DNA of 64,000 nt, from assembly GCF_026626335.1 (NCBI RefSeq), contig NZ_JAPNTZ010000014.1:235985-299984 (forward strand), given 5' to 3'. Shown piece by piece: positions 44,501-52,638 of this stretch. The notes beneath the pieces were generated by a model. That model saw only the letters and a program-made list of their open reading frames with translations, was not told where the DNA came from and did no database searches. Origin of the DNA: Paractinoplanes pyxinae (GTDB lineage: Bacteria > Actinomycetota > Actinomycetes > Mycobacteriales > Micromonosporaceae). How positions within the stretch are numbered: the first letter of the stretch is position 1; each line of letters begins with the position of its first letter. Position numbers and translations under genes: made by a program.

Positions 44501-46394
44501 CCTCCTCCAGCAGCGGATACATCGGAACCTGAAGCCCGATCAGCGGCAGCCCGGCCGCCCGGGCCAGCACGGCCGCGCTCACGTCCTTGCCGCCGAGCAG
44601 CGCGAGCAGGCGCAGCAGCCGCCCCGATTCGGCGGGCAGGCTGTCGATGCGGTCGCGCAGCAGGCCGACCACGTCGCTGCGGGCCGCCTGCTCCCGGATA
44701 CGCTGCTCGTCCCAGCGCCAGCCGTCCTCGCCGAGGGTCAGCGCCCCGCCCCGGCGCAGCGCGTTGACCAGTTCCAGGGTGTCCGACGGGTTGCCGCCGG
44801 TCCAGCGGTGCAGCAGGCCGGCCAGTTCGCCGGCGGCCGCCGCGGGCAGCCGCAACGCCTCGCGCAGCAGTTCGCGGCAGCTGTCCGGCGGCAGGTCGTC
44901 CAGGCGCACGGTCCGGTCCGCCCGGCGCGCGGCCAGGGCGCTCAGCGGATGGTCGCCGTCCACCTCGTCCGGCCGGAACGCGCCGACCACCAGCACACCC
45001 TGCAGGCCGGGCTCGGTCAGCACCGCGTCCAGCAGCTCGATCGAGGTCGGGTCGGCCCACTGCAGGTCGTCCAGGGCCAGCAGCACCGGATGACGCGGAT
45101 CGGCCACCGTGCCGAGCAGCGCGACGACCGCCTGCCGCAGGCGGATGCCGGCGTCGGCGTCCCCGGCCGGGTTCTCGTCGGCGCCGCCGCGCAGCAGGTC
45201 ACCGAACTCGGGAACGGCCGCCGCGATCAGGCCGGCGTTGGGGCCCAGCGCCTCGAGCAGCGACGCCCGCAGGGCGGCCAGCGCCTCCGGCTGCTCGGCC
45301 AGCAGCAGCGTGCCCAGGCGGCGCAGGGCCAGCAGAACCGGGCCGGCCGTGGCGCCCTGCCGGGCCGGATCGGCGCGGCCGGTCGCGAACCAGCCGCCGC
45401 GGGCGGCCACCGGGCGCCGCAAAGCGTTGATCAGAGCGGACTTGCCGGTGCCGGCGGCCCCGGTGACGAACAGCCCGCGGTCGCCGCCGAGCACGGCCTC
45501 TTCCCACGCGGTGCGCAGCGTGGTCACCTCGGCGTCGCGGCCGATCAGCACCGAGGGCGCGGTCAGCCGCAGCGGGAAGTCGCGCTCGCCGAGCGGGAAC
45601 GTCGCGGCGGGGCTCTCGCGCAGCCGGGCCAGGTCGTGGGCCAGGCCCTCGGCGCTCTGGTAGCGGCGGCCGGGCTCCTTCTCGAGCAGCTTGGCCACGA
45701 TCTCCGACAGCATCGCCGGGGTCTCCGCCCGTACACCAGAAAGCGGGACGGGCACGCGCAGCAGCAGGTCCCGCAGGTGTTGCAGATCGTCGTCGTGGGG
45801 GAGCGGCGGATGGCCGGCCACCACCTCGTAAATGGTGGCGCCGAGGGCGTACAGGTCGGCCCGGTGGTCGACGGGCAGGCCGGTGCGCCCGGTCTGCTCG
45901 GGCGGCAGATACTGCAGCGTGCCCTCGATCTCGCGCAGGGTGCCGAACGCGGCCTGGTCCTCGGTGAACAGGCTGCACACGTCGAAATCGAGCAGCACCG
46001 GCCGGCCTGAGTCGTCGATGACGATGTTGGTCGGGTTGATGTCCTTGTGCACGACACCGCGGGCGTGCAGGCCGGCGATGACCCGGGCCAGCCGGTGGGC
46101 CAGCCGCGGCACGGCGTCCAGGTCGATCTCGTGGGCGGCCATCGCGTACGCGAGGGTCCGTCCGCCCTCGTCGGTCAGCAGTTCCGCGTCCGGGTGGGTC
46201 CATTCCGACAGACGGCCCACCCCGGGCAGACCGGCCAGCCGCAGCAGCACGGCGTGCTCGCGCCGCCGCCGGGCCGCACCGCCCGGGCCGAGATACTCCT
46301 TCCACACGACGGTCGTCTCACCGTCGGGCAGATAGATGCGCTTGATCAGCGTGCGGTCGCTGGACGAGAGCACCACGTGGTGCGAGCCGGCCAT
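41505..46394 (-). CDS. Giant signalling protein: Ser/Thr kinase, AAA ATPase, GAF and GGDEF domains
   Basis: A 1629-residue cytoplasmic protein. Residues about 10-270: protein-kinase domain, catalytic loop VVHKDINPTNIV, DFG-equivalent LLDFDVCS, and PPEQTGR. Residues about 285-640: NTPase with Walker A TGAAGTGKSALI and LLALDDLQWADP (Walker B). About 650-1290: helical TPR-like region. About 1300-1440: GAF domain. About 1470-1625: diguanylate cyclase with DVDFFKKYND and an intact YGGEEF around residue 1539. The kinase-ATPase-helical-GAF order resembles cyanobacterial and actinobacterial multi-sensor kinases, but the end is a c-di-GMP synthase instead of a histidine kinase. ATG 46394 has GGGAG upstream; 46436 and 46454 are alternatives. 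Confidence 0.93.
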   Translation of the reverse strand: MAGSHHVVLSSSDRTLIKRIYLPDGETTVVWKEYLGPGGAARRRREHAVLLRLAGLPGVGRLSEWTHPDAELLTDEGGRTLAYAMAAHEIDLDAVPRLAHRLARVIAGLHARGVVHKDINPTNIVIDDSGRPVLLDFDVCSLFTEDQAAFGTLREIEGTLQYLPPEQTGRTGLPVDHRADLYALGATIYEVVAGHPPLPHDDDLQHLRDLLLRVPVPLSGVRAETPAMLSEIVAKLLEKEPGRRYQSAEGLAHDLARLRESPAATFPLGERDFPLRLTAPSVLIGRDAEVTTLRTAWEEAVLGGDRGLFVTGAAGTGKSALINALRRPVAARGGWFATGRADPARQGATAGPVLLALRRLGTLLLAEQPEALAALRASLLEALGPNAGLIAAAVPEFGDLLRGGADENPAGDADAGIRLRQAVVALLGTVADPRHPVLLALDDLQWADPTSIELLDAVLTEPGLQGVLVVGAFRPDEVDGDHPLSALAARRADRTVRLDDLPPDSCRELLREALRLPAAAAGELAGLLHRWTGGNPSDTLELVNALRRGGALTLGEDGWRWDEQRIREQAARSDVVGLLRDRIDSLPAESGRLLRLLALLGGKDVSAAVLARAAGLPLIGLQVPMYPLLEEELIVVSATPGDPDAPLLPMLRNERVRQAALAGLPDEERRRTRLTMARHLAAAAETAVHAAEQYLEAAGLVTEDGERRSMARLFAVAAERAAAAGNHQSAEGFAGAAVQPLGDDPDDTALVDALGRRHAALYQLGRLEDADAVYAEVARSKPDPVRLTAVAVVQLSSLAQRSRQREALELGKDLLVRLGYELPGPEFGRRMPEHLGEIQAWAAALDQTADLARPDVADPRLLAATRVFGKLMPMCFLLGERLLGAWVLLQAWRMWLRHGPSPQLASTLSAVGMLLLQVIGDYRAGVRIGRHMLAVSEDRDYEPFTSLVRYRYAMQLQVWTDPIEQTIGELRRAYEGLVRGGELEMAAGAWNALLAGQLESTATVDEYAADIEAALAFDDRTGNAFFADVAVAHRQLARALEGRTTPPGSLDDDGFAEAAHLAGRPEEALPTSAFHLARALAAAIFGDDQTLQRHASSALRSTGVLPGYLGAQARVLGVLAQATRLHTLPVSDRAADPGYADVTAGLSWMRARAEDCPANFGHLVHWLAAEDAWLREEFSAAFFGFDHAVREAQERQRPWHAALILERAAKLYDSVRLHAGARLHIAEALRVYGEWGATAKVAQLLDANPWLRRAERGARPRSKGTGSLRSDALDTMAILRASQALGSATDLGRLRRAINEQLTALTGASEVVLVIRSGESWFLPGGPDGSDVLDLEGAELYGVLPASAFQYAVRTREVLLVEDATRDDRFARDPFLAGAERCSLMVVPVLHGEELRAVLMLANRQTTGLFTAERLDAVTLITGQLVVSLNNALLYASLEARVAERTRELAAANTKLEELSSTDSLTGLANRRRFEQALEAHHDRLRHSGRPYSILMIDVDFFKKYNDRFGHQAGDECLRKVGAALAAAIRAGTDLACRYGGEEFLLILGDSDPAVAATLAERTRAGIQNLRIPHPDGPAGVVTVSIGVAVAAGASENTGELLRRADAALYAAKAAGRNGVRVAEPLVSA

Positions 46395-46520
46395 GGACAG
46401 CTCCCGCGGCTGTCCCGCCCGGCTCTGCACACCCATCGTCACCGTCCGTCGCACGGGTCCCGCTCCGGCGGCGGGGATCGCCTCCTACCTGTTCGGCCTG
46501 ACGATGCGACTCGTGAGCAC

Positions 46521-47123
46521 CTAGGCGGCGTTGAGCATGGTCCAGCCGGCGCGGGTGGTGAAGCCGAGCCGTTCGAAGAAGGGCACGGTGTCGGCGGTCG
46601 CGTGCAGGTACGCGGTGTGGGCCCCGGCGGCGGCGCCGCGCCGCAGGATCGCCTCGGTGAGCACCCGGGCGTACCCCTGGCCGCGATGCTCGGGCCGGGT
46701 GCCGATGTTGGCGATGGCGAGGTGGCCCTGAGCCAGCAGCCCGGCGCCGGCCGCGACGACCAGGCCGCTCGTGGTCTCGGCCACGTACGCCCCGATCTGC
46801 GGGTTGGCCAGCACCTCGGCGGTGTAGACGCGGGCCACGGTCTCGTCCGGTACGCCGAAGGACTGCCCGATGACGGCGGCGAACGTGTCGTACTCGTCGC
46901 TGGCCAGGCGGCGCACCAGGGCCAGCTCGGCCGGCACGGAACCGCTGGAGGAGCGGCCCTCGAGCTCGGCCACCATGAACTGCTGGTTGCCGGGGCCGGT
47001 CAGGCCCAGTTGGGTGGCGGCGGGCCGCACCCGGGGGCGACCGCGTCGGCGCGACGTGGCCAGCATCTCAACGGCGGCCCGGAAGGCCCGGGCGGAGGAT
47101 TCGGTGGAATTGGTGGGCTTCAT
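46521..47123 (-). CDS. GNAT-family N-acetyltransferase
   Basis: A 200-residue protein. The GNAT domain occupies the C-terminal half: SGLVVAAGAGLLAQGHLAIANIGT, the acetyl-CoA loop RPEHRGQGYARVL, and VPFFERLGFTTRAGWTML. The N-terminal half is a weakly conserved extension. ATG 47123 has GAAGG six bases upstream; the longer frame to 47189 is not supported. It may be co-regulated with the giant signalling gene downstream, 126 bp away. Confidence 0.83.
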   Translation of the reverse strand: MKPTNSTESSARAFRAAVEMLATSRRRGRPRVRPAATQLGLTGPGNQQFMVAELEGRSSSGSVPAELALVRRLASDEYDTFAAVIGQSFGVPDETVARVYTAEVLANPQIGAYVAETTSGLVVAAGAGLLAQGHLAIANIGTRPEHRGQGYARVLTEAILRRGAAAGAHTAYLHATADTVPFFERLGFTTRAGWTMLNAA

Positions 47124-47314
47124 GCGGACCTTCAAGGGCAATTCAGCGGGCGGAAGACGTGAATCCGCCTCTCGTTCAAGCGGGAACAATAGCTCGCGAT
47201 TTCCCGCCCGGGGGTGCGGCCCGTGATCCGACCCGGGTCTCGCACTGGTCCCTGAGCTGCCGCTTCTTGCCAGGGTGAAGCAGGGGAACTTTCAACCGGT
47301 GGGGGGACGGAACG

Positions 47315-48274
47315 GTGATGGGTGTCGTCGATGTGTGCGGGCTGGCGCTGAGTTTTCACGTACGAGGCCGGGGCGGACCGGTGTGCGTGGCGCTGCCGGG
47401 CGGGCCGGGACTGTCCTGGCAGTACCTGCGGATGCCCGCCCTCGAACAGGCTATGAGAGTCGTCTACGTGGAGCCGCTGGGCTCCGGCGGGTCGGGGAAA
47501 CTGCCTTCCCATCCGTACGGCTATGACCGCGCGTTGCATGCCCGGGCCCTCGATCGGCTGCTTGATCAGCTGGGATGCCCGGAGGTGTATCTGCTCGGCC
47601 ACGGGCACGGCGGACGGGTGGCCCAGTACTACGCGCTGCGGCGGCCGGACCGGCTGGCCGGGCTGATCCTGCACGGCAGCTCGCCGGTGGACGGTCCCGA
47701 ACTCGAGGAGGAGAGCCGCCACCAGTTCGAGCGGTTCGTCCGGCGCAACCAGGCCAACCCGGCACTACCCGCGGTCATCGACGCGGTCCGGTTGCTGCCG
47801 ACGCTCACCGACTCGCTCACGACGGTGGCCAGGCGCGCTTTCCCGGCGCTGGTGGCCCACTACTGGGGCCGCCGCGAGGAGTTCCTGCCGCTGCGGTCGA
47901 AACTGCGTCTCTCGTACGTGTCCCCGCGCCGGGCCGACGGTTCGGCCGACCCGGTCGACGACCGGCAGGCGTTGCGCAGCCTGCGCGTGCCCACACTCGT
48001 GACGGCGGGCAGCTACGACATCGTCGGGGGGATGAGGTGGGGGCGCGAGCTGCAGTCCCTGATCCCGAACGCACGGCTGCTGGTGCTCGCGTGGAGCGGC
48101 CACCTGGGCCACGTGGAAGAGCCGGAACGCTTCGCCGAGGGAGTGCAGGACTTCGTCTTCGCTCCCGGCCTAGGCCCCGAGGTCGTCCAAGGCGAAGGTC
48201 GGCTGCAGGAAGCGGATCGTGCTGGTGGCGCGCAGGCCGATGCGCTCGAGAACCGGGCGGCCCTCAGCGGTTGA
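47315..48274 (+). CDS. Proline-iminopeptidase-like alpha/beta hydrolase lacking the nucleophile serine
   Basis: A 319-residue alpha/beta hydrolase. The oxyanion stretch ALPGGPGLSW and the EPLGSGGSG segment follow the S33 pattern (compare DQRGxGxS). At the nucleophile elbow, GxSxG is replaced by LLGHGHGGRV, with Gly where Ser is expected. The acid region TAGSYDIVGG and the histidine in WSGHLGHVEEPERF are retained. It may therefore be a non-catalytic binding protein or use another chemistry. The last 35 residues run antisense to the next gene and look non-native. Start is GTG 47315 or ATG 47318. Confidence 0.82.
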   Translation: MMGVVDVCGLALSFHVRGRGGPVCVALPGGPGLSWQYLRMPALEQAMRVVYVEPLGSGGSGKLPSHPYGYDRALHARALDRLLDQLGCPEVYLLGHGHGGRVAQYYALRRPDRLAGLILHGSSPVDGPELEEESRHQFERFVRRNQANPALPAVIDAVRLLPTLTDSLTTVARRAFPALVAHYWGRREEFLPLRSKLRLSYVSPRRADGSADPVDDRQALRSLRVPTLVTAGSYDIVGGMRWGRELQSLIPNARLLVLAWSGHLGHVEEPERFAEGVQDFVFAPGLGPEVVQGEGRLQEADRAGGAQADALENRAALSG

Positions 48275-48949
48275 GTGCGCCAGGACGCGGCGGTGGGGGC
48301 CGGCCCCGAAGATGGCCTGACGGGTAACGGCCTCCCCGTAGCCCCGGCGTGACTCCTCGGCGAGGGTAGCCACGAACGCCACGACGAGAACGTCCCCACT
48401 GGAAACCGCGGCGGCGCAGGTGACGGGCCGCCCGTCGCGATAGCCGATGACGGCGTACGCGTCGTCGAGCAGCAGCGGGGAGCCGGTGAACGCCTGCTGA
48501 CCGACGGAGGCCGGCGCGTCGTAGGCGAGGGCGTTGATCTCGCCGTAGGTGCGAAGGTCGTCCTCCGTCTCGACCCGGCGGAACTCGAGGTCGGGGTGGT
48601 GCGGCTGGTCGACGGTGGTCTCGCCGTCCATGCCGTAGCCGGTGAAGGCGATCTCCAGGCCGGTCGCGGCGGCCCGCTCGTCCAGCTCTTGGCGGGCGCG
48701 CGGGCTCAGCAGATCGTCGAAGATCCAGAGGTAGCCGCCCTCGGACTGCTCCCGCAGGAAGGCGGCCGCGCGCACGAGCTGCTCGCTGAGGTCTTCAGCG
48801 GGAATGTCCTGCGCGCTGAGCGTGATCGCGTTCGCCAGCCCGAAGGGGCTGCCGGCCCAGAGGTAGTCGACCCCGTCCCCACCGGATGGCTCGGCCCCCA
48901 GCCGCCCCCAGACCGAGACGAGCTGGTCCCTCGACTCCACCGCTCCCAT
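48170..48949 (-). CDS. GNAT-family N-acetyltransferase (two-domain)
   Basis: A 259-residue protein. The N-terminal half (GVDYLWAGSPFGLANAI, YLWIFDDLLSP) is a degenerate GNAT-like domain. The C-terminal half is canonical with EFRRVETEDDLRTYGEI, VAFVATLAEESRRGYGEAV as acetyl-CoA loop and GRPVLERIGLRA. ATG 48949 has GGAGGGGA upstream; the ORF extending to 49189 is a high-GC artefact. It overlaps the convergent hydrolase by 105 bp. Confidence 0.82.
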   Translation of the reverse strand: MGAVESRDQLVSVWGRLGAEPSGGDGVDYLWAGSPFGLANAITLSAQDIPAEDLSEQLVRAAAFLREQSEGGYLWIFDDLLSPRARQELDERAAATGLEIAFTGYGMDGETTVDQPHHPDLEFRRVETEDDLRTYGEINALAYDAPASVGQQAFTGSPLLLDDAYAVIGYRDGRPVTCAAAVSSGDVLVVAFVATLAEESRRGYGEAVTRQAIFGAGPHRRVLAHSTAEGRPVLERIGLRATSTIRFLQPTFALDDLGA

Positions 48950-49344
48950 GACAATCCCCTCCGAACGCCGGCGTTGCCCCCCAGTACCCCGATTCGGCCC
49001 ACTGCAGCGCTGTGTCCCCCGACACGCCGCATCATCCGACCACCGCCCCGGCGATGGCCCACCCGCGCCCGCGTTCGCGTTCGCGTTTCTGTCGCTTCCG
49101 CACCCGGCTCGCCCCTCCATCCGCATGGACCTCCGCAAACGCGCTCGCGTCCTTGCCCGCGCTCGCGTCGTTGAGTCAGGCCCCGCCAAGCCGCGCTGAA
49201 TTTCGCCATTTGTTCGCAGTGCAGGAACGCCGACAGTAACAATTTGGCAGTGGCCGAAGACGGCGATACTTCGTTTCGAACACTGCTGAGATTGGCATGA
49301 TCGAATACTGATGTGGAGCGGGATCGGCGCGAAATAATATCGGC
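48950..49344. other. Gap with a low-GC stretch
   Basis: No supported gene. The first part (to 49190) contains short CGCGTTCGCGTT and GCTCGCGTCC iterations. The part from about 49205 to 49345 is clearly lower in GC than the window (AACAATTTGGCAGTGG, AAATAATATCGGC) and looks like a promoter region for the plus-strand frame at 49345. Confidence 0.5.
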
Positions 49345-49974
49345 ATGGGGCAGATATCTCTGTTCAGCCGGTCCGAAATCGCCACAATGCGCGACCGAAC
49401 CAGGGCGCGCAATTACTCCCCAAGCAATGATGCATTCCGGCGCGACCATGAGCGCCGCCACGCGTGGGGCTTGCATCGGAGGCATTCCGAGAAGCTGCGC
49501 TGGCTCCTGGCCTCCGGATCGGAGTGGGCCAGTGCTGCGGCCCATGCGCTCCCTCCACCCCCGTCTCGCCCGTCGCCGCCCGCTACGACCGGGTTCGCCG
49601 CCACCACCGCGGCCACTGCAACGCGGATTCCCGCAACTCGGACGGCTGCGACCGCCGGGCCCGTCCGGGGCGCCTCCCGGCCCACAACTGCCGTCCACGC
49701 GTCCCGACCGGTCGGAGCTTTGGCGCCCGCGGGCCCCGCGCGCCCCGCGGGCCCAGCGCGCTCCGCGCCTTCCGCAGCCGATGCGCATTCGTGCGCTTCG
49801 GCTGCGGCAGTCCGGCCTTTCGTGTCTTCGGCTAGCGTGCGCGGGGTGCGTTTTACCGAATTCATTGGGTGCTGTTTGGGTTGGGTCGAGGTGAAACTCA
49901 GGCATGGATCTGATGCTTTTGGTGGGCGGGGGTTGCTGTGCTGTGGTTGCGGTTCAAAGCGGCTTGTTATTTGA
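49345..49974 (+). CDS. Possible small protein with repetitive Ala/Pro/Thr tail
   Basis: The first 60 residues look genuine: MGQISLFSRSEIATMRDRT, then YSPSNDAFRRDHERRHAWGL and RRHSEKLRWL, with balanced composition and an N-terminus that follows a low-GC promoter-like stretch. From about residue 65 the frame becomes Ala/Pro/Thr-rich and its end (LLCCGCGSKRLVI) is probably not native, so the gene may be truncated or frameshifted. I cannot assign a family. A minus-strand frame at 49413-49865 is less convincing. Confidence 0.42.
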   Translation: MGQISLFSRSEIATMRDRTRARNYSPSNDAFRRDHERRHAWGLHRRHSEKLRWLLASGSEWASAAAHALPPPPSRPSPPATTGFAATTAATATRIPATRTAATAGPVRGASRPTTAVHASRPVGALAPAGPARPAGPARSAPSAADAHSCASAAAVRPFVSSASVRGVRFTEFIGCCLGWVEVKLRHGSDAFGGRGLLCCGCGSKRLVI

Positions 49975-50020
49975 CGTCGTCCTGGGGTGTGCGGTTTTGG
50001 TGTTTGTTTAGTGTGCGTTT

Positions 50021-50479
50021 ATGCGTGTTCTGGTGGATGGGGTGGTGGGGCGGACGGTCCTGTTGTTCGGGGCGGGGTCGGATCCTGGGGTCGACGTGAC
50101 TTGGGGGCGTGGGGTCACGCTTGCTGTCGATGACGGGGAAGGGGAGGAGGTCGAAGCGACGGCAGGAGTTGGGGTCGTGGGGGTCTCGGTAAGCGGGCTG
50201 CGGGCGCTGGCGTTCGCCGGGCGGCGCCCCGAAGTGGTTGATCGGGTTGTTCTGGTGCGGACTCCGATTCCGGAGGATGACGGGCTGGGCTTTGCTGCCA
50301 TCACAGCCAAGACGTTGCTGTTGTACGGGCGTGCGGATGCGCGGCATGCGGTCTGGTGGCAGAAGCGGCTTCCTGCAGCTCGGCTCGAGGTCAATCCGGA
50401 CGGGCATGACGATCTGCTGGTGGGGATGTGGCATCGCGTGTTGTCGCATGTTGCGCCTCGGTGTAAGCGGCCTGCGTGA
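50021..50479 (+). CDS. Small alpha/beta-hydrolase-like protein, possibly a remnant
   Basis: A 152-residue frame. It retains an elbow-like VGVSVSGLRALAFAGRRPE, a strand KTLLLYGRADARHA and a terminal histidine segment NPDGHDDLLVGMWHRVLSHV, in the order of an alpha/beta hydrolase, but is far shorter than a typical enzyme (250 residues or more). The N-terminal oxyanion region and cap are missing. It may be a compact family member or the compressed remains of a hydrolase. Start ATG 50021 has no clear ribosome site. Confidence 0.55.
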   Translation: MRVLVDGVVGRTVLLFGAGSDPGVDVTWGRGVTLAVDDGEGEEVEATAGVGVVGVSVSGLRALAFAGRRPEVVDRVVLVRTPIPEDDGLGFAAITAKTLLLYGRADARHAVWWQKRLPAARLEVNPDGHDDLLVGMWHRVLSHVAPRCKRPA

Positions 50480-50588
50480 AGTGATTCACGTGGAATCGAC
50501 ACGTGCCTAACTCTTTCGGGTAGGCGACATCCGGCTGCTTCTCGGCGAGTGTGGAGGGTGCCGAGGTTCCACGAGGAGCGGGGTGGCT

Positions 50589-52466
50589 GTGAGCGTCACG
50601 AACGAGACAGTGCTGCCGGAGCTGCGGAACGCCTGGTGGGAGCATGGGGTGCGGCGGCGGGCCGAGACGGGGGTGCTCGGCGTGTTCGCCGAGCTTCCGC
50701 AGTTCGTCCGGCAAGCGATCGGGGTGGCCTGGCGGGCGGACAAGGTGCGCACGTCGGTCGTGGGGCTGGCCACGCTCGGCAGCGGGGCCATGGCCACGTT
50801 CGGGTTGCTGTCGACGCAGAAGCTGCTCGTCGCGCTGTTCGCGGGCGGGCCGACACCAGACCGGGTGCGGGCCGCGTTGCCGGCGCTGACGGCGCTGGCG
50901 GCGGCCACTGCCTTGCGAGGGGCGCTGGGCATCGCCATCGGGTACGCGCAGAACGGGCTCACGCCGCGGGTCAATCAGGCCGCTGAGCGCCGGCTCTTCG
51001 AGGCCACCACCGCCGTACGGCTGGACGCCTTCGACGCCGACGCGTTCGCCGACGACATGGAAAGGGCGAGTCGCGGCAGCGACGCGGCCAACGGGCTGGT
51101 CCACGACACCTCGAACGTGCTGGCCGGGTTCGTCGGGCTGATCGCCGTGGCCGTGGCCGTCGTCGTCATCAACCCGTTGCTGCTGCTCGCGCTGGTCGTC
51201 GCCACGGTTCCCAACGGGTTCGCGGCACTGCGCGCGGGCCACCTGCGGTACTCCAGCTATCTGGCCGGATCGGTGCGCCGGCGACGCCGCAACGTGCTCG
51301 AACGGCAGATGGCCGACCGCGAATCCGCCCCGGAACTACGGTCGTACGGGCTCAGAAGCTTCCTGCTCGGGCAGTACGACATGGTCATGGGCGCGCAGAC
51401 CACCGAAGACCTCACCCTGGCCCGCCGCGTCACCACGACCACCAGCGTCGGCGCGGTGATCAGCGGGCTCGGGCTGGGCGGCGTGTGGGTGCTGCTCGGC
51501 TTCCTGCTGGCCGGCGGCCACATCCCGCTGTCGGCCGCGGTGACCTGCGTCGTCGCGGTCCAGGCGGCCCAGCGCGCTCTGTCCACGGTCACCTTCCAGC
51601 TCGACGGCATGTTCACCGACGGCCAGTTCTTCAAGGAGTACGTCAACTTCCTCGAACGGGCCAAGCAGTACATGCCCGGCGCCGACAAAGCGAGCCGCCC
51701 GAAGCCGGAGGCCTTGGACCGCCTCGACATCCGGGCCGTCAGCCTGCGCTACCCCGACCGGGACACCTCGGCCGTCGACCAGGTCTCGCTCACTATTGAG
51801 GCCGGCCAGACCGTCGCGTTCGTGGGCGAGAACGGCTCCGGCAAGTCGACGCTGGCCGCGATGATCGCCGCTCTGCGCGCCCCGACCGACGGCGTGATCG
51901 AGTGGAACGGCCGGCCGATGGGGGAGTGGGACCGCGACGCGTTGATCGCCCGCATCGCCGTGGTGCTGCAGGAGCACCACAAATGGCCCTACACGGCGGC
52001 CACTAACATCGCGATGGGCGACCTGGCTGTCGACCCCGAGCAGGACCGCATCGAGGCCGCGGCGCTGCGGGCGGCCGCGCACGAGACGATCGAAGCCTTG
52101 CCGTACGGCTATCGCACCCTGCTCGACCGGACGTTCAAGGAAGGCCACGACCTCTCCGGCGGGCAGTGGCAGCGGATCACGGCCGCCCGCGGCTTCTACC
52201 GCGACGCCGACCTGCTCATCATGGACGAGCCGTCGTCCGCGCTCGACCCGCGCGCCGAGGAAGCCCTTTTCCAGGCGATTCGCAGCCGCCAGGGCCACCG
52301 CACCACCATCCTGATCACGCATCGCCTGGCCAACGTCAAACACGCCGACCAGATCTTCGTGCTGCACGAGGGAGTCCTGGTCGAGCGGGGCACCCACGCC
52401 GACCTGATGGCGCGCGAGGGCCGCTACGCGGGGCTGTTCACCCTGCAAGCAGCGGGCTATCGTTAG
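50589..52466 (+). CDS. ABC exporter (fused membrane and ATPase domains)
   Basis: A 625-residue half-transporter. The membrane domain occupies residues 1-360, with helices at VVGLATLGSGAMATFGLL, LAGFVGLIAVAVAVVVINPLL and VGAVISGLGLGGVWVLLGFL. The ATPase domain has Walker A VGENGSGKSTLAAMI, Q-loop VVLQEHHKWPYTA, signature DLSGGQWQRITAA, Walker B LLIMDEPSSALD and ITHRL. It resembles exporters linked to peptide or secondary-metabolite secretion. GTG 50589 is 10 bp after GAGGAG; GTG 50583 is also in frame. Its stop codon lies in the left arm of the palindromic element downstream. Cargo unknown. Confidence 0.9.
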   Translation: MSVTNETVLPELRNAWWEHGVRRRAETGVLGVFAELPQFVRQAIGVAWRADKVRTSVVGLATLGSGAMATFGLLSTQKLLVALFAGGPTPDRVRAALPALTALAAATALRGALGIAIGYAQNGLTPRVNQAAERRLFEATTAVRLDAFDADAFADDMERASRGSDAANGLVHDTSNVLAGFVGLIAVAVAVVVINPLLLLALVVATVPNGFAALRAGHLRYSSYLAGSVRRRRRNVLERQMADRESAPELRSYGLRSFLLGQYDMVMGAQTTEDLTLARRVTTTTSVGAVISGLGLGGVWVLLGFLLAGGHIPLSAAVTCVVAVQAAQRALSTVTFQLDGMFTDGQFFKEYVNFLERAKQYMPGADKASRPKPEALDRLDIRAVSLRYPDRDTSAVDQVSLTIEAGQTVAFVGENGSGKSTLAAMIAALRAPTDGVIEWNGRPMGEWDRDALIARIAVVLQEHHKWPYTAATNIAMGDLAVDPEQDRIEAAALRAAAHETIEALPYGYRTLLDRTFKEGHDLSGGQWQRITAARGFYRDADLLIMDEPSSALDPRAEEALFQAIRSRQGHRTTILITHRLANVKHADQIFVLHEGVLVERGTHADLMAREGRYAGLFTLQAAGYR

Positions 52467-52630
52467 GGCTGTTTCGTGGCAGGGGCGGGGCTGCGGCGAG
52501 GCCCAGATCCCGCCTGGCGGCGTCCCGCGAAAGCCCGGTTCCAACACCGGGAGCCGGGCTTCCGCGGGCCACCACCAGACGAAATCTGGACCGCGCCTCG
52601 CTCCCACCCCTGCCACGAAACAGCCCTAAC
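52462..52630. mobile_element. 169-bp palindromic element with perfect 24-bp ends (MITE-like)
   Basis: The ends GTTAGGGCTGTTTCGTGGCA + GGGG (52462-52485) and its exact reverse complement (52607-52630) are perfect 24-bp inverted repeats. The interior continues as an imperfect palindrome almost to the centre near 52545 (for example GCGAAAGCCCGG against CCGGGCTTCCGC). It overlaps the stop of the exporter gene and ends 8 bp before the GH95 start. No target duplication is clear. It codes for nothing obvious. It may be a miniature transposable element or a very long bidirectional terminator-like hairpin. Confidence 0.78.
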
Positions 52631-52638
52631 CTACGGGA

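Noticed and set aside
47225..47314. A riboswitch-like leader before the hydrolase gene
   Set aside because: Purine-rich blocks (GGGGAAC, GGGGGGACGGAAC) looked suggestive, but I could not fit them to a known riboswitch core.
48706..49905. 399-codon minus-strand frame
   Set aside because: Arg/Gly/Ser-rich, overlaps the supported GNAT gene in another frame, and shows no domain.
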